The position numbers were made by a program, and so were the translations under genes. A DNA stretch of 64,000 nt, taken from Thermobispora bispora DSM 43833. Lineage in GTDB: Bacteria; Actinomycetota; Actinomycetes; Streptosporangiales; Streptosporangiaceae. How positions within the stretch are numbered: position 1 is the first letter of the stretch; the number at the start of each line of letters is the position of its first letter. The notes beneath the pieces were generated by a model. It had not been told where the DNA came from, made no database searches, and was given only the letters and a program-made list of their open reading frames with translations. Positions 41,088 to 49,851 of the stretch are shown one piece after another. The stretch spans positions 496,001 to 560,000 of the forward strand of contig NC_014165.1 of assembly GCF_000092645.1 (NCBI RefSeq), in the 5' to 3' direction.

Positions 41088-42056
41088 GTGGCACGTTCCC
41101 GGCTGTACCGCAACGGGGCGCTGGCGGCGGAGGGCTTCCCGGCCGCCGAGGTCGCCGGCCTGATCCGGGATCCGTCGGCGGTGGTGTGGCTCGACCTGTG
41201 CGCGCCCGGCCGGGAGGAGCTCGAGGCCCTCGGCGCGGAGCTGGGCGTCCACGAGCTCGCCGTGGAGGACGCGGTCAAGCGCCGGCAGCGGCCGAAGCTC
41301 GACGCCTACGACGGGCACCTCTTCCTCAGCGTGCACGCCGCCCGGTTCGACGCGGGGTCGGGCGGGCTGCGCGTCGCCGAGGCGGCCGCGTTCGTCGCCC
41401 GCAACGTCCTGGTGACCGTCCGGGAGCCGGACTTCCCGATCGACGAGGTGGTCCGCAGGTGGGACGAACAAGCGGGCCTCGCGGCGCACGGGGTGATGTT
41501 CCTCCTGTACGGCCTGCTCGACTACGTGGTGGACACCCACTTCGACGCGGTCGAGCGGATCGACGACGAGGTCGAGGCGCTGGAGGAGACGGTCTTCGGC
41601 GACGGGCCGGTGACCCCGGCGGATCAGCGGCGCGCGTACCGGATCCGCAAGAGCCTGGTGCGGCTGCGCCGGATCGTGGTGCCGATGCGCGAGGTGGTGA
41701 ACGGCCTCATGCGGCGGGAGGAGGAGCTCGGCGACGGCCGCATGCGGCCGTACCTGCTGGACGTGTACGACCACGTGCTGCGGGCCACCGAGTGGACGGA
41801 GTCCCTCCGCGAGCTGCTGGCCGACATCCGGGAGGCGCACCTGACCATGCAGGGCAACCGGATGAACATGATCATGAAGCGGGTGACGAGCTGGGCGGCG
41901 ATCATCGCCGTGCCCACGCTGATCACCGGGTTCTACGGGCAGAACCTGCCCTTCCCCGGGTTCGGCCAGGTGTGGGGGTTCTGGGTGTCCAACGCGCTGA
42001 TCGTGATCGCCTCGGTCACCCTCTACCTGACGTTCCGCAGCCGCGACTGGCTGTGA
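41088..42056 (+). CDS. corA: CorA-family divalent cation channel with GQN filter
   Basis: This 322-residue protein has the CorA plan: a cytoplasmic funnel domain (1-255), a long stalk helix with LTMQGNRMNMIMKRVTSWAA, and two C-terminal membrane helices. The loop between them reads GFYGQNLPFPG, that is GQN in place of the canonical GMN selectivity motif. It probably carries Mg2+ or another divalent ion, but the change could shift selectivity. GTG 41088 is used on the basis of the leaderless promoter, in preference to TTG 41079. Confidence 0.9.
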   Translation: MARSRLYRNGALAAEGFPAAEVAGLIRDPSAVVWLDLCAPGREELEALGAELGVHELAVEDAVKRRQRPKLDAYDGHLFLSVHAARFDAGSGGLRVAEAAAFVARNVLVTVREPDFPIDEVVRRWDEQAGLAAHGVMFLLYGLLDYVVDTHFDAVERIDDEVEALEETVFGDGPVTPADQRRAYRIRKSLVRLRRIVVPMREVVNGLMRREEELGDGRMRPYLLDVYDHVLRATEWTESLRELLADIREAHLTMQGNRMNMIMKRVTSWAAIIAVPTLITGFYGQNLPFPGFGQVWGFWVSNALIVIASVTLYLTFRSRDWL

Positions 42057-42071
42057 CCCGTTCCCGGGCGA

Positions 42072-42413
42072 TCACCAGGGGCCGTACGGGCCCTCGCTTC
42101 CGCCGCTGCGGTACATGGTGACCGCGGGCTTCACGTCGGCGAGGTAGATGCCGGAGGCGATGATGGCGGCGATGGTGAAGATGTTCGGCAGCCCGGTCCC
42201 GATCCCGCCGTAGTTGACGGCGGCGGCGAAGGTGAACAGCGTCGCGAAACCCAGGATGATCAGCCAGAGCTGCTTGGTCTGCTTGCCCGCCGCGGCGAAG
42301 GCTCGCGCCGGAATCCGCACCGCGTGCACGAGCGCCCAGACGGACATGACGAAGGCCGTGACCGAGATCAGCCAAAAGATAAGGCTCAAAATGCTGTTCA
42401 CCGGTCCGAACAT
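42072..42413 (-). CDS. DUF2516 membrane protein
   Basis: This 113-residue three-helix membrane protein (ILSLIFWLISVTAFVMSVWA, LWLIILGFATLFTFAAAV, IFTIAAIIASGIYLADVKPA) of the DUF2516 family corresponds to Rv0476 of M. tuberculosis by family and by position after the HBHA-like gene. It starts at ATG 42413 with a GGGAGAG site. Function unknown. Confidence 0.87.
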   Translation of the reverse strand: MFGPVNSILSLIFWLISVTAFVMSVWALVHAVRIPARAFAAAGKQTKQLWLIILGFATLFTFAAAVNYGGIGTGLPNIFTIAAIIASGIYLADVKPAVTMYRSGGSEGPYGPW

Positions 42414-42624
42414 GGACTCTCCCGCACGGTCATGGTCATGGACGTCCCCAAGACTAATGCGCGCTCCCAGGAGGTGCGCCAGACCGGATCCCGTGGCGGG
42501 AGCCCGGGACACCGGCCGGATCGCGCGGGCGGGCCGCCGCCTCCGGAACCGGATCCGCGCGGTCCCCGGCGGCGGGGCACACGGAGGACGCAGGGCGGCA
42601 CGGCCCGCCGCCCGGAACGCGAAC

Positions 42625-42646
42625 GACCCGCCCCGGAGGGCGGGTC
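42625..42646 (-). terminator. GC hairpin between the HBHA-like and DUF2516 genes
   Basis: GACCCGCCC and GGGCGGGTC form a perfect 9-bp stem with a 4-nt loop, 21 nt beyond the stop codon of the HBHA-like gene. There is no clear T tract. Confidence 0.6.
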
Positions 42647-42666
42647 ATCCTCAGTTCCGGACCACG

Positions 42667-43050
42667 TCAGCGCCGCGACCCGGCCTTGGCGCGGGTGCTC
42701 TTCTTGCTCTGCTCGGCGGCGCCGCGCTCGGCCTCCTTGGCGGCCGCGGAGAACTCGCGCGCGGCGGACTGGGCGACCTTGGTGAGCTCGCGCGCGGTCT
42801 CGCCGCTCACCCGGCCCACGACCCGCTGGCCGCGCGCGGCCAGCTCGTCGTAGAGCCGCGTGAGGCGCTGCGCCGCGGAGTCGGCGTACTTGCGCGCCTT
42901 CTCGGGCATGTCCCGGGCCACGGTCTCCGCCTTGCCCTGCACGGTGAGCGCGTACGACCGCGCCTTCTCCAGGGCGAGATCGCCGGCGCCGGTGAGGGCG
43001 TAGAACGGTTTCGAGCGTGTGATCTTCTTGACCTCGGTCGCGAGGGTCAT
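42667..43050 (-). CDS. HBHA-like helical protein with basic tail
   Basis: This 127-residue protein is mostly amphipathic helix (KPFYALTGAGDLALEKARSY, then ARKYADSAAQRLTRLYDELA) and ends in an Ala/Lys/Arg-rich tail (AAEQSKKSTRAKAGSRR). This matches the plan of mycobacterial heparin-binding hemagglutinin (HbhA, Rv0475): a coiled coil and a Lys-rich C terminus. The gene sits between an XRE regulator and DUF2516, the same order as Rv0474-Rv0475-Rv0476. It is shorter than HbhA and the tail is modest, so adhesion is not implied; a lipid or cell-pole role seems more likely in a saprophyte. Confidence 0.8.
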   Translation of the reverse strand: MTLATEVKKITRSKPFYALTGAGDLALEKARSYALTVQGKAETVARDMPEKARKYADSAAQRLTRLYDELAARGQRVVGRVSGETARELTKVAQSAAREFSAAAKEAERGAAEQSKKSTRAKAGSRR

Positions 43051-43053
43051 CGG

Positions 43054-43491
43054 CTATCCTTCCTGCGATTCCGGTGTGACGCCGTCACGCGAGGAGGCCG
43101 GGTCGCCATCCCCGAGAGGCTCAGCCGATGGCCGCGGCTGAGCGGAGGCGGCCCGGTTCTCCTTGCGGAACGATTCGTAGATGTCGATGAGGACCTGGCG
43201 CTGCCGGGGGGTGAGCGTCATGTCGGCACGGATCGCGGTCAGCACGTCGCTGGTGCCGTCGCCGTTCTCGATGAGGCCCGCCCGCTCGTAGAGCGCCTGG
43301 GCCGAGATGCTCAGCGCCTTGGCGATCTGGTTCAGGATCTCGGCGCTGGGCTTGCGCAGACCTCGCTCCACCTGGCTGAGGTAGGGGGTGGACACGCTCG
43401 CCTGGGCGGCGAGCTGGCGCAGCGAGATCTTCGCCTGCTGCCGCTGCTGACGGATGAACTCACCAAGCGAGCCGACCTTCGGCAGTTCCAT
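43054..43491 (-). CDS. XRE-family transcriptional regulator (Rv0474-like)
   Basis: This is a 145-residue protein with an N-terminal Cro/C1 helix-turn-helix (IRQQRQQAKISLRQLAAQAS, VSTPYLSQVERGLRKPSAEI) and a short helical C-terminal domain ending in an acidic disordered tail. A GGAGGC site lies upstream of ATG 43491. It is followed 3 nt later by the HBHA-like gene, which it probably regulates together with itself. Confidence 0.92.
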   Translation of the reverse strand: MELPKVGSLGEFIRQQRQQAKISLRQLAAQASVSTPYLSQVERGLRKPSAEILNQIAKALSISAQALYERAGLIENGDGTSDVLTAIRADMTLTPRQRQVLIDIYESFRKENRAASAQPRPSAEPLGDGDPASSRDGVTPESQEG

Positions 43492-43511
43492 GCCTCCAGT
43501 CTGCCTCGCCC

Positions 43512-43550
43512 TGTTTGCAGTTGCAACCGTAATGTATAACTAAAGCAAAC
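43512..43550. promoter_or_regulatory. Nested inverted repeats in the XRE gene promoter
   Basis: An outer pair GTTTGC (43512-43517) and GCAAAC (43545-43550) encloses the palindrome GTTGCAAC (43519-43526). A TATACAT -10-like element on the minus strand lies between them (about 43533-43538). Well placed for autoregulation by the XRE protein. Confidence 0.5.
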
Positions 43551-43558
43551 GCTGGCGT

Positions 43559-44473
43559 TCAGCCGGGGAGGAACCACAGGGCCGGCGCGGAGGCGGCGAG
43601 GGCGACCGAGGCGGCGAGCAGCAGGAACCGCTGGGCCGGCGGCAGCGCGGACTGCGGACGGAGCAGCCGCTCCACCCGGGCCATCACGCTCTCGGCGGCC
43701 GAGGCGCCGAGCGCACCCTGCGGAACGGGCACCGCGGCCGTGCCGAACCGGAGCAGCGCGCTGGCCAGCCGCTTGGGGCAGCACCGCTGCCGGGCACGGT
43801 CGTCGGCGGCCATCTCGACCAGCAGCTCGACCGAGGCCTGCGCGTCCCGGACCAGCCCGGACCAGGGCAGGGCCCGGCGGAGCGCGCCGAACGGCAGCAG
43901 CACGAGGTCGTGCCGCTCGCGCACGTGCGCGGCCTCATGGGCGAGGACGGCGTCCAGCTCGCCGGGGGAGAGCAGGCTCAGCGTGCCGTCGCTGATCACG
44001 ACCTGGGACTTCAGCCCGGGCACGCAGTACGCGGCCGCGGCCGGGAAGTCCACGACGCGCACGCCGGGGACCGACGGGTCCTCCCGCGCGATCAGCGCGA
44101 GCAGGTCACGATGCCGCCGCCGGGCCCGCAGCGTCTGCACCGCCGCCACGATCGGCACGGCGATCAGCACGGCGAGCAGGGCCAGGCCCAGGACCAGGGC
44201 GGTGAGCCGCGCCACGTCGTGCGGGCTCTCCACCCCGCCGTACTCCGGCGCGGTGACCATGGCGGCCATGCCGTAGAACACGCCCTTGCCGTACGGCTCG
44301 AGGGCGAACGCGAGCAGCGCGCCGATGGTGGCGAGCCCCCAGGCGACGCCGATCGCCTGCCACAGGAGGATCCCGATGTGCGGGGCTCGGTGGGTCCACT
44401 TGGCCGCGGTCAGCCGCTTGGCGGCGAGCACACAGCCCATCGCCAGCGCAGCTAACACAGCCGCGGCTATCAC
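43559..44473 (-). CDS. M56-family (BlaR1-like) membrane metalloprotease
   Basis: This 304-residue protein has four hydrophobic segments and a gluzincin motif HEAAHVRERHD (residues about 180-190) followed by a helix that would supply the third zinc ligand. The sensor domain found at the C terminus of BlaR1 is absent, as in most actinobacterial M56 proteins. GTG 44473 overlaps the BlaI-type repressor stop by 4 nt. It probably cleaves or inactivates that repressor in response to a signal; which signal is unknown. Confidence 0.9.
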   Translation of the reverse strand: MIAAAVLAALAMGCVLAAKRLTAAKWTHRAPHIGILLWQAIGVAWGLATIGALLAFALEPYGKGVFYGMAAMVTAPEYGGVESPHDVARLTALVLGLALLAVLIAVPIVAAVQTLRARRRHRDLLALIAREDPSVPGVRVVDFPAAAAYCVPGLKSQVVISDGTLSLLSPGELDAVLAHEAAHVRERHDLVLLPFGALRRALPWSGLVRDAQASVELLVEMAADDRARQRCCPKRLASALLRFGTAAVPVPQGALGASAAESVMARVERLLRPQSALPPAQRFLLLAASVALAASAPALWFLPG

Positions 44474-44826
44474 CGCTTCTCCAGCTCCATCAGTGCCTTG
44501 CGCAGGACCTCGGCCTCCGCCCCGGAGACCGAGCGGGCGAAGTGGGTGAGCGCGGCGTGGCGGTCACCGGTGAGGTCGAGGGCTTCGAGCATGAGCTCGG
44601 CGACGTACGCGTCCCGGCTCGCCGCCGGCTGGTACCGCCAGGCGCGGCCGTCGCGGGTGCGGTTGAGGAACCCCTTGCGGACGAGCCGGTCGAGAACGGT
44701 CATCACCGTGGTCGGCGCGAGTTCGCGGTCCTCGATCCGGCGGCCTACCTCGCGGGCGGTCAACGGAGTCTCCGCCGCCCACAGAATGTTCATGATGACG
44801 CGCTCGAGCTCACCCAGTCCTCTCAC
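44470..44826 (-). CDS. BlaI/CopY-family repressor
   Basis: This is a 118-residue winged-helix repressor (LGELERVIMNILWAAETPLT, TTVMTVLDRLVRKGFLNRTR). The second half is the dimerisation region and cleavage substrate. The start is GTG 44826, 7 nt after TACCCT (44839-44834), leaderless. It forms an operon with the M56 protease. No beta-lactamase or copper gene is close by, so the regulon must be looked for elsewhere. Confidence 0.92.
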   Translation of the reverse strand: MRGLGELERVIMNILWAAETPLTAREVGRRIEDRELAPTTVMTVLDRLVRKGFLNRTRDGRAWRYQPAASRDAYVAELMLEALDLTGDRHAALTHFARSVSGAEAEVLRKALMELEKR

Positions 44827-44877
44827 GTTAGTTAGGGTACCTGCGTTTCCGCACCCTCCGGCTGGGAGGTTTCCGCA

Positions 44878-45393
44878 ATGGCGCTCATTCTCGTTCAGGG
44901 CGATATCACGCAGCAGCGCGTGGACGCCATCGTGAACGCGGCGAACTCCTCGCTTCTCGGCGGCGGCGGCGTGGACGGGGCGATCCACCGCCGGGGCGGC
45001 CCCCAGATTCTCGAGGAATGCCGCATCTGGCGCGCGACCCAGTACCCGGACGGCCTGCCGACCGGGAAGGCCGTGGCCACCACGGCGGGGCGGCTGCCCG
45101 CGCGGTGGGTGATCCACACCGTGGGGCCCGTGTATTCGCGGAGCGAGGACCGTTCGCACCTGCTCGCCTCCTGCTACCGCGAATCGCTCCGCATCGCGGA
45201 CGCCCTCGGCGCGCGGACCGTTGCCTTTCCCGCCATCTCCACCGGCGCCTTCGGCTGGCCCATGGAGGACGCCGCCCGGATCGCGCTCACGACCGTACGG
45301 CGGGCCGACCCCGGCATCGACGAGGTGCGGTTCGTGCTTTTCGACGCCGAGGCCTATTCCGTGTTCGAGCGCGTGCTGAAGGAGATCAAATGA
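44878..45393 (+). CDS. Macro-domain ADP-ribose hydrolase
   Basis: This 171-residue single macro domain protein of the MacroD/YmdB type probably removes ADP-ribose from O-acetyl-ADP-ribose or modified proteins. Binding motifs are GDITQQRVDAIVNAANSSLL, GGGGVDGAIHRRGG and FPAISTGAFGWPM. A GGGAGG site precedes ATG 44878. It diverges from blaI. A sirtuin that makes O-acetyl-ADP-ribose is encoded at 62 kb, so the two could act in one pathway. Confidence 0.93.
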   Translation: MALILVQGDITQQRVDAIVNAANSSLLGGGGVDGAIHRRGGPQILEECRIWRATQYPDGLPTGKAVATTAGRLPARWVIHTVGPVYSRSEDRSHLLASCYRESLRIADALGARTVAFPAISTGAFGWPMEDAARIALTTVRRADPGIDEVRFVLFDAEAYSVFERVLKEIK

Positions 45394-45460
45394 GCGGGCG
45401 GGGAATTCCCCGGTCCGGCGCGCCCGGGAATTCCCCTCGCGATTGATCTCCGCGGGCCGG

Positions 45461-46327
45461 TCACGGGGCCACGGCCGACCAGGGGAGGGTGAGCTCGCCG
45501 AGCCGCCACCGGGAGCGCCCGCCGAGCGGGGGCGCGGTGGCCACCGGCCAGTCCCGCGCGAGCAGCTCGGCCGTCTTGATCCACCGCTGCCGCATGCCGA
45601 ACGCGCCGAACGGCGCGCACGCGGCCCACGCCCGGTCCCAGTCGGTGAGGAAGGCGTGGATCCGCTCCCCGGGGACGTTGCGGTGGATCAGCGTCTTCGG
45701 CAGGCGCTCGGCGAGATCCGACGGGCGCTCGAAGCCGGTGAACCGCGCCGCGAACGTGAGCGTCCGTGGCCCCTCGGCGCCGAGGGCCACCCAGGTGGCC
45801 CGGTGGCCGACCTCCGAGCAGGTGCCCTCGACGATCACGCCGTCCGGGTGGATGCCGGAACGCAGCAGGTCCCAGTGGGCCCAGGCCGCCTCCTCCTCGT
45901 ACTGCCGCAGCACGTTGAACGCGCGCACCAGCAGCGGCGGCCGGCCGACCGGCAGCTCGAAGCCCCCGAGGGTGAACGAGAGCCCTTCCCGCTCGTACGG
46001 CTTGGCCGCGGCGACCCGGGCCGGGTCGATCTCGACGCCCACGACCTCCACGCTCGGGCACACCCGCCGCAGCCGGGTGAACAGCTCCAGCGTGGTGACG
46101 TGGGACGCGCCGAAGCCGAGGTCCACCACGAGGGGCGGCGCGGCCGAGCGCAGCAGCGGGCCGTACACCGCGGCGATCCACCGGTCGCAGCGGCGGAGCC
46201 GGTTCTGCCCCGTGGTGCCGCGGGTGATCATCCCGATCGGGCGGGCCCGCGCACCGGCCCGCGATCGTGGATCGAGGACGTGCGCGCCCCGGCCGGCCCG
46301 CCGGTCCGCCGGTGCGGTGAGGCTCAT
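45461..46327 (-). CDS. Class I SAM-dependent methyltransferase, substrate unknown
   Basis: This 288-residue protein has a SAM-binding segment PPLVVDLGFGASHVTTLELF and VEVVGVEIDPARVAAA, with a later FNVLRQYEEEAAWAHW stretch. ATG 46327 overlaps the stop of the SDR gene by 4 nt. No specific substrate motif was recognised. Operon with the SDR suggests joint modification of a small molecule. Confidence 0.85.
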   Translation of the reverse strand: MSLTAPADRRAGRGAHVLDPRSRAGARARPIGMITRGTTGQNRLRRCDRWIAAVYGPLLRSAAPPLVVDLGFGASHVTTLELFTRLRRVCPSVEVVGVEIDPARVAAAKPYEREGLSFTLGGFELPVGRPPLLVRAFNVLRQYEEEAAWAHWDLLRSGIHPDGVIVEGTCSEVGHRATWVALGAEGPRTLTFAARFTGFERPSDLAERLPKTLIHRNVPGERIHAFLTDWDRAWAACAPFGAFGMRQRWIKTAELLARDWPVATAPPLGGRSRWRLGELTLPWSAVAP

Positions 46328-47076
46328 GCGTCCTGGGTCACCCGGTGCACCTTGTGCTGCGCCGCCTGGGCGCGCGGCCGTACCACGATCTGGTCGATGT
46401 TCACGTGCGGGGGACGGGTGACCGCGAAGGCGATCACGTCGGCGATGTCGTCCGCGGTGAGCGGGTCCGGCACGCCCTCGTAGACCTTGGCCGCCCGCTC
46501 GGCGTCGCCCCGGAAGCGGGTGAGCGAGAACTCCTCGGTCTTCACCATGCCCGGGGCCACCTCGATCACCCGGACCGGCCGGCCGCACAGCTCGAGCCGG
46601 AGCGTCGCGGCCATCGAGGCCTGGGCGTGCTTGGCCGCGCAGTATCCGCCCCCGCCCTCGTACGAGACGTGCCCGGCGACCGAGGTGACGAGCACCAGCA
46701 CGCCGTCCCCGGACTCGATCAGCTTCGGCAGCAGCGCCCGGGTCATCCGGAACGTGCCGAGCACGTTCACGTCGTACATGCGCTGCCAGTCCTCGACGCT
46801 CCCCTCGGCGACCGGCTCCAGCCCGATCGCGCCGCCCGCGTTGTTCACCAGCACGTCGCAGCGGTCGAGCGAGGCGGCGAGGGCGTCGACGGACTCCTGG
46901 GAGGTGACGTCGAGCGTCACCGGGATGATCCCGTCGACCTCGGCGGCGAGCTTCTCCAGGCGATCCCGCCGCCGCGCCCCGGCCACGACCTGGTACCCCT
47001 CGGCGGCGAGCCTGCGGGCCGTCGCCGCGCCGATCCCGCTGCTCGCGCCGGTCACCACCGCAGTCTTCTTCGTCAC
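46324..47076 (-). CDS. Short-chain dehydrogenase/reductase
   Basis: This 250-residue classical SDR has the cofactor motif TGASSGIGAATARRLA, NNAG at LVNNAGGAIGLEP, and the catalytic Ser-Tyr-Lys as VTSVAGH and YCAAKHAQ. GTG 47076 is supported by a GGAAGGA site about 7 nt upstream. It sits opposite mshA like Rv0484c does in M. tuberculosis. NADP preference is suggested by Arg residues after the first strand (GARRRDRL). Confidence 0.92.
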   Translation of the reverse strand: MTKKTAVVTGASSGIGAATARRLAAEGYQVVAGARRRDRLEKLAAEVDGIIPVTLDVTSQESVDALAASLDRCDVLVNNAGGAIGLEPVAEGSVEDWQRMYDVNVLGTFRMTRALLPKLIESGDGVLVLVTSVAGHVSYEGGGGYCAAKHAQASMAATLRLELCGRPVRVIEVAPGMVKTEEFSLTRFRGDAERAAKVYEGVPDPLTADDIADVIAFAVTRPPHVNIDQIVVRPRAQAAQHKVHRVTQDA

Positions 47077-47209
47077 CCCACAGTCCTTCCGCGTCGTCTT
47101 CCGCTCCGGCTGAGCCGATCCTCCCATTGGCCGCTTTCCGAGCGATCTGACGGTCCAGGGGAATCTCGTGAGACTTCTTAGGGTTATCAGCCTTTCGGAG
47201 GTGGTTCGG

Positions 47210-48496
47210 GTGGCGGCCAGACGGCGTCGGGTCAACCGAGTGGCGACGATCAGCGTACACACGTCCCCGCTGGACCAGCCCGGGACGGGCGATGCGGGCG
47301 GAATGAACGTCTACATCGTCGAGGTCGCCAGACGCCTCGCCGACCTCGGCATCGAGGTGGAGATCTTCACCCGCCGGACCGCCCGCGACCTGCCGCCGGC
47401 CGTCGAGCTCCACCCGGGCGTCCTCGTCCGGCACGTCACGGCCGGGCCGTACGAGGAGCTGGACCGGGCCGACCTCCCCGGGCAGCTCTGCAGCTTCCTC
47501 TCCGGCGTGCTGCGCACCGAGGCGATGTACGAGCCCGGGCGCTACGACGTGATCCACTCGCACTACTGGCTCTCCGGGCAGGTCGGCTGGCTCGCCAAGG
47601 AGCGCTGGGGCGTGCCGCTCGTGCACACCATGCACACCATGGCCAAGGTGAAGAACCTGCGGCTCGCCGAGGGCGACAAGCCGGAGCCCGCGATCCGCGT
47701 GCTCGGCGAGGAGCAGGTCGTCGACGTCGCCGACCGGCTGGTCGCCAACACGGTGACCGAGGCGCGGGAGCTGATCGAGCTGTACCACGCGCCGCCGGAG
47801 CGGGTCACCGTGGTCAACCCGGGCGTCAACCTGAACATCTTCCGGCCCGCACCGAAGGCCGCGGCCCGCCGCCGCCTCGGCCTGCCCGCGGACGCGCGGG
47901 TGCTCCTCTTCGTCGGCCGCATCCAGCCGCTCAAGGCCCCCGATGTGATGCTCAGGGCCGCCGCCATCATGATCGCCGAGCGGCCCGAGCTGCGGTCCCG
48001 GCTGATCGTCGCCTGCGTGGGCGGCCCCAGCGGCAACGGGCTCGCCCGCCCGTCCCTCCTCGCCGACCTCGCCGCCGAGCTCGGGATCGCCGACGTGGTG
48101 CGGCTCGAGCCGCCCGCCCCGCAGCCCGAGCTGGCCGACTGGTACCGGGCCGCCGACCTCACCGTGGTGCCGTCGCACAACGAGTCGTTCGGGCTGGTCG
48201 CGTTGGAGTCCCAGGCGTGCGGCACGCCGGTCGCCGCGGCCTCGGTCGGCGGGCTGCGCACCGCCGTACGGCACGGCGTCTCCGGCGTGCTCGTCGACGG
48301 GCACGACCCGCGGCAGTGGGCCGCCTCCCTCGCCGAGCTGCTCGACGACCCGGACCGCCTCGCCGCGCTCTCCGCCGGCGCGGTACGGCACGCCGCCCGG
48401 TTCGGCTGGTCGGCCACGGCCGCCCGGCTCGCCGAGGTCTACACGGAGGCCCTGGAGCGGGTCCACCGCACCGTCCCGGTCGGGGCCAACTCCTAG
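47210..48496 (+). CDS. mshA: D-inositol-3-phosphate glycosyltransferase, mycothiol pathway
   Basis: This is a GT-B (GT4) glycosyltransferase of about 428 residues that makes GlcNAc-inositol phosphate, the first step to mycothiol. The N-terminal [20 protein letters not shown] loop and [12 protein letters not shown] are hallmark MshA segments. The C-terminal donor site has [15 protein letters not shown] and [20 protein letters not shown] (E-x7-E motif). GTG 47210 is chosen because GGAGG lies 8 nt upstream; GTG 47168 and 47201 are alternatives. Followed by ybjN and gpm as in M. tuberculosis. Confidence 0.95.
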   Translation: MAARRRRVNRVATISVHTSPLDQPGTGDAGGMNVYIVEVARRLADLGIEVEIFTRRTARDLPPAVELHPGVLVRHVTAGPYEELDRADLPGQLCSFLSGVLRTEAMYEPGRYDVIHSHYWLSGQVGWLAKERWGVPLVHTMHTMAKVKNLRLAEGDKPEPAIRVLGEEQVVDVADRLVANTVTEARELIELYHAPPERVTVVNPGVNLNIFRPAPKAAARRRLGLPADARVLLFVGRIQPLKAPDVMLRAAAIMIAERPELRSRLIVACVGGPSGNGLARPSLLADLAAELGIADVVRLEPPAPQPELADWYRAADLTVVPSHNESFGLVALESQACGTPVAAASVGGLRTAVRHGVSGVLVDGHDPRQWAASLAELLDDPDRLAALSAGAVRHAARFGWSATAARLAEVYTEALERVHRTVPVGANS

Positions 48497-48526
48497 CGGT
48501 TCAGCGCCGGCTCGTAGGGTGGAACC

Positions 48527-49048
48527 ATGAGGTCGGACCTGGAAGGCGTGATCGAGTCGGCGCTTGCCGCGGCCGTGCTCTCGTACGAGCGCCCGAGGCC
48601 CGGGGCCTTCCTCGTGAAGCTCCCCGGGCAGCACAAGCTCGCCACCATGACCTGGCTCATCCTCGGCGACCAGGCGCTCAACATCGAGGCGTTCTTCTGC
48701 CGCAAGCCGGACGAGAACCACGCCGAGTTCTACCGGTGGCTGCTCCGGAAGAACGGGTCGATGTACGGCGTGCACTTCGCCCTCGACGAGATCGGCGACG
48801 TGTACCTCGTCGGCCGGATCCCGATCGACGCGGTGACGCCGGAGGAGATCGACCGGCTGCTCGGGTGCGTGCTCACCTACGCGGACGAGTCGTTCGAGCG
48901 CGCCATCGAGCTGGGGTTCGCCTCCTCGATCCGCCGCGAGTGGGAGTGGCGCGTCAAGCGGGGGCGAGTCTTTGGCCAACCTCCGGCCGTTCGCCCGGGT
49001 CGTCGAGGCCGGCTCGGGGAGTTGACGCCCGGACGATCGATCCGGTGA
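48527..49048 (+). CDS. YbjN-domain protein, probable 3' frameshift
   Basis: This 173-residue YbjN-family protein (Rv0487-like by position) belongs to a fold related to the type III secretion chaperones; its function is unknown. Family features are [40 protein letters not shown] and [13 protein letters not shown]. After that point the reading frame becomes Arg/Pro-rich. Skipping one G in the G5 run at 48960-48964 gives [17 protein letters not shown] and a stop at 49023-49025 (165 residues), which looks far more like the family C terminus. The start is leaderless: TAGGGT (48515-48520) plus 6 nt. Confidence 0.85.
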   Translation: MRSDLEGVIESALAAAVLSYERPRPGAFLVKLPGQHKLATMTWLILGDQALNIEAFFCRKPDENHAEFYRWLLRKNGSMYGVHFALDEIGDVYLVGRIPIDAVTPEEIDRLLGCVLTYADESFERAIELGFASSIRREWEWRVKRGRVFGQPPAVRPGRRGRLGELTPGRSIR

Positions 49049-49081
49049 GCCGCGGGCCGATCGACCCGTCAGGCCGCGGGG
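49034..49081 (+). repeat. Imperfect 24-bp tandem duplication near the ybjN end
   Basis: Copies 49034-49057 and 49058-49081 match at about 18 of 24 positions. The first contains the currently open TGA stop (49046-49048) of the ybjN frame. Confidence 0.55.
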
Positions 49082-49107
49082 AGGCGCGTCCCCATAGGAT
49101 GGGCGCC

Positions 49108-49851
49108 ATGGCGACTTTGGTCCTGCTGCGGCACGGCGAGAGCGAATGGAACCTCAAGGGGCTGTTCACCGGCTGGGTGGACGTCACCCTCTCACCGGCG
49201 GGTGAGGAAGAGGCCCGCAGGGGCGGGCGGCTCCTCGTCGAGAAGGGCATCTACCCGGACGTGGTGCACACCTCCGTGCTCACCCGTGCGATCAAGACGG
49301 CGAACCTCGCTCTCGAGGCGGCCGGCCTGCTGTGGCTCCCCGTGAAGCGCTCCTGGCGGCTGAACGAGCGTCACTACGGCGCGCTGCAGGGCAAGGACAA
49401 GGCGCAGACCCGCGCCCAGTTCGGTGACGAGCAGTTCATGCTCTGGCGCCGCTCCTACGACGTGCCGCCGCCGCCGATCGCCGACGACGACGAGTTCTCC
49501 CAGCGCGGCGACCGCCGGTACGCGAACCTGCCGCCCGAGCTCATCCCGCGGACCGAGTGCCTCAAGGACGTGGTCGCGCGGCTGCTGCCGTACTGGTACG
49601 ACGAGATCGTCCCGGACCTCGCCGCGGGCAAGACCGTGCTGGTGGTGGCGCACGGCAACTCGCTGCGCGCCCTCGTCAAGCACCTGGAGGGCATCAGCGA
49701 CCAGGACATCGTCGGGCTGAACATCCCGACGGGCATCCCGCTCCGTTACGAGCTCGACGAGAACTTCCGGCCGAAGGGCCCGGGCGAGTACCTCGACCCC
49801 GAGGCCGCCAAGGCCGCGATCGAGGCGGTCGCCAACCAGGGGAAGAAGTAA
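49108..49851 (+). CDS. gpmA: 2,3-bisphosphoglycerate-dependent phosphoglycerate mutase
   Basis: This is a 247-residue glycolytic mutase interconverting 3- and 2-phosphoglycerate. The phospho-His motif is [20 protein letters not shown], followed by [16 protein letters not shown] and [23 protein letters not shown] 49108 is preferred over the in-frame ATG 49099, which is part of the TAGGAT hexamer (49095-49100). Same order (mshA, ybjN, gpm, then two-component system) as M. tuberculosis. Confidence 0.96.
   Translation: MATLVLLRHGESEWNLKGLFTGWVDVTLSPAGEEEARRGGRLLVEKGIYPDVVHTSVLTRAIKTANLALEAAGLLWLPVKRSWRLNERHYGALQGKDKAQTRAQFGDEQFMLWRRSYDVPPPPIADDDEFSQRGDRRYANLPPELIPRTECLKDVVARLLPYWYDEIVPDLAAGKTVLVVAHGNSLRALVKHLEGISDQDIVGLNIPTGIPLRYELDENFRPKGPGEYLDPEAAKAAIEAVANQGKK

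Noticed and set aside
46328-48979. Extension of the methyltransferase reading frame far upstream on the minus strand
   Set aside because: It runs antisense through the SDR, mshA and ybjN genes. The real gene starts at 46327, coupled to the SDR stop codon.
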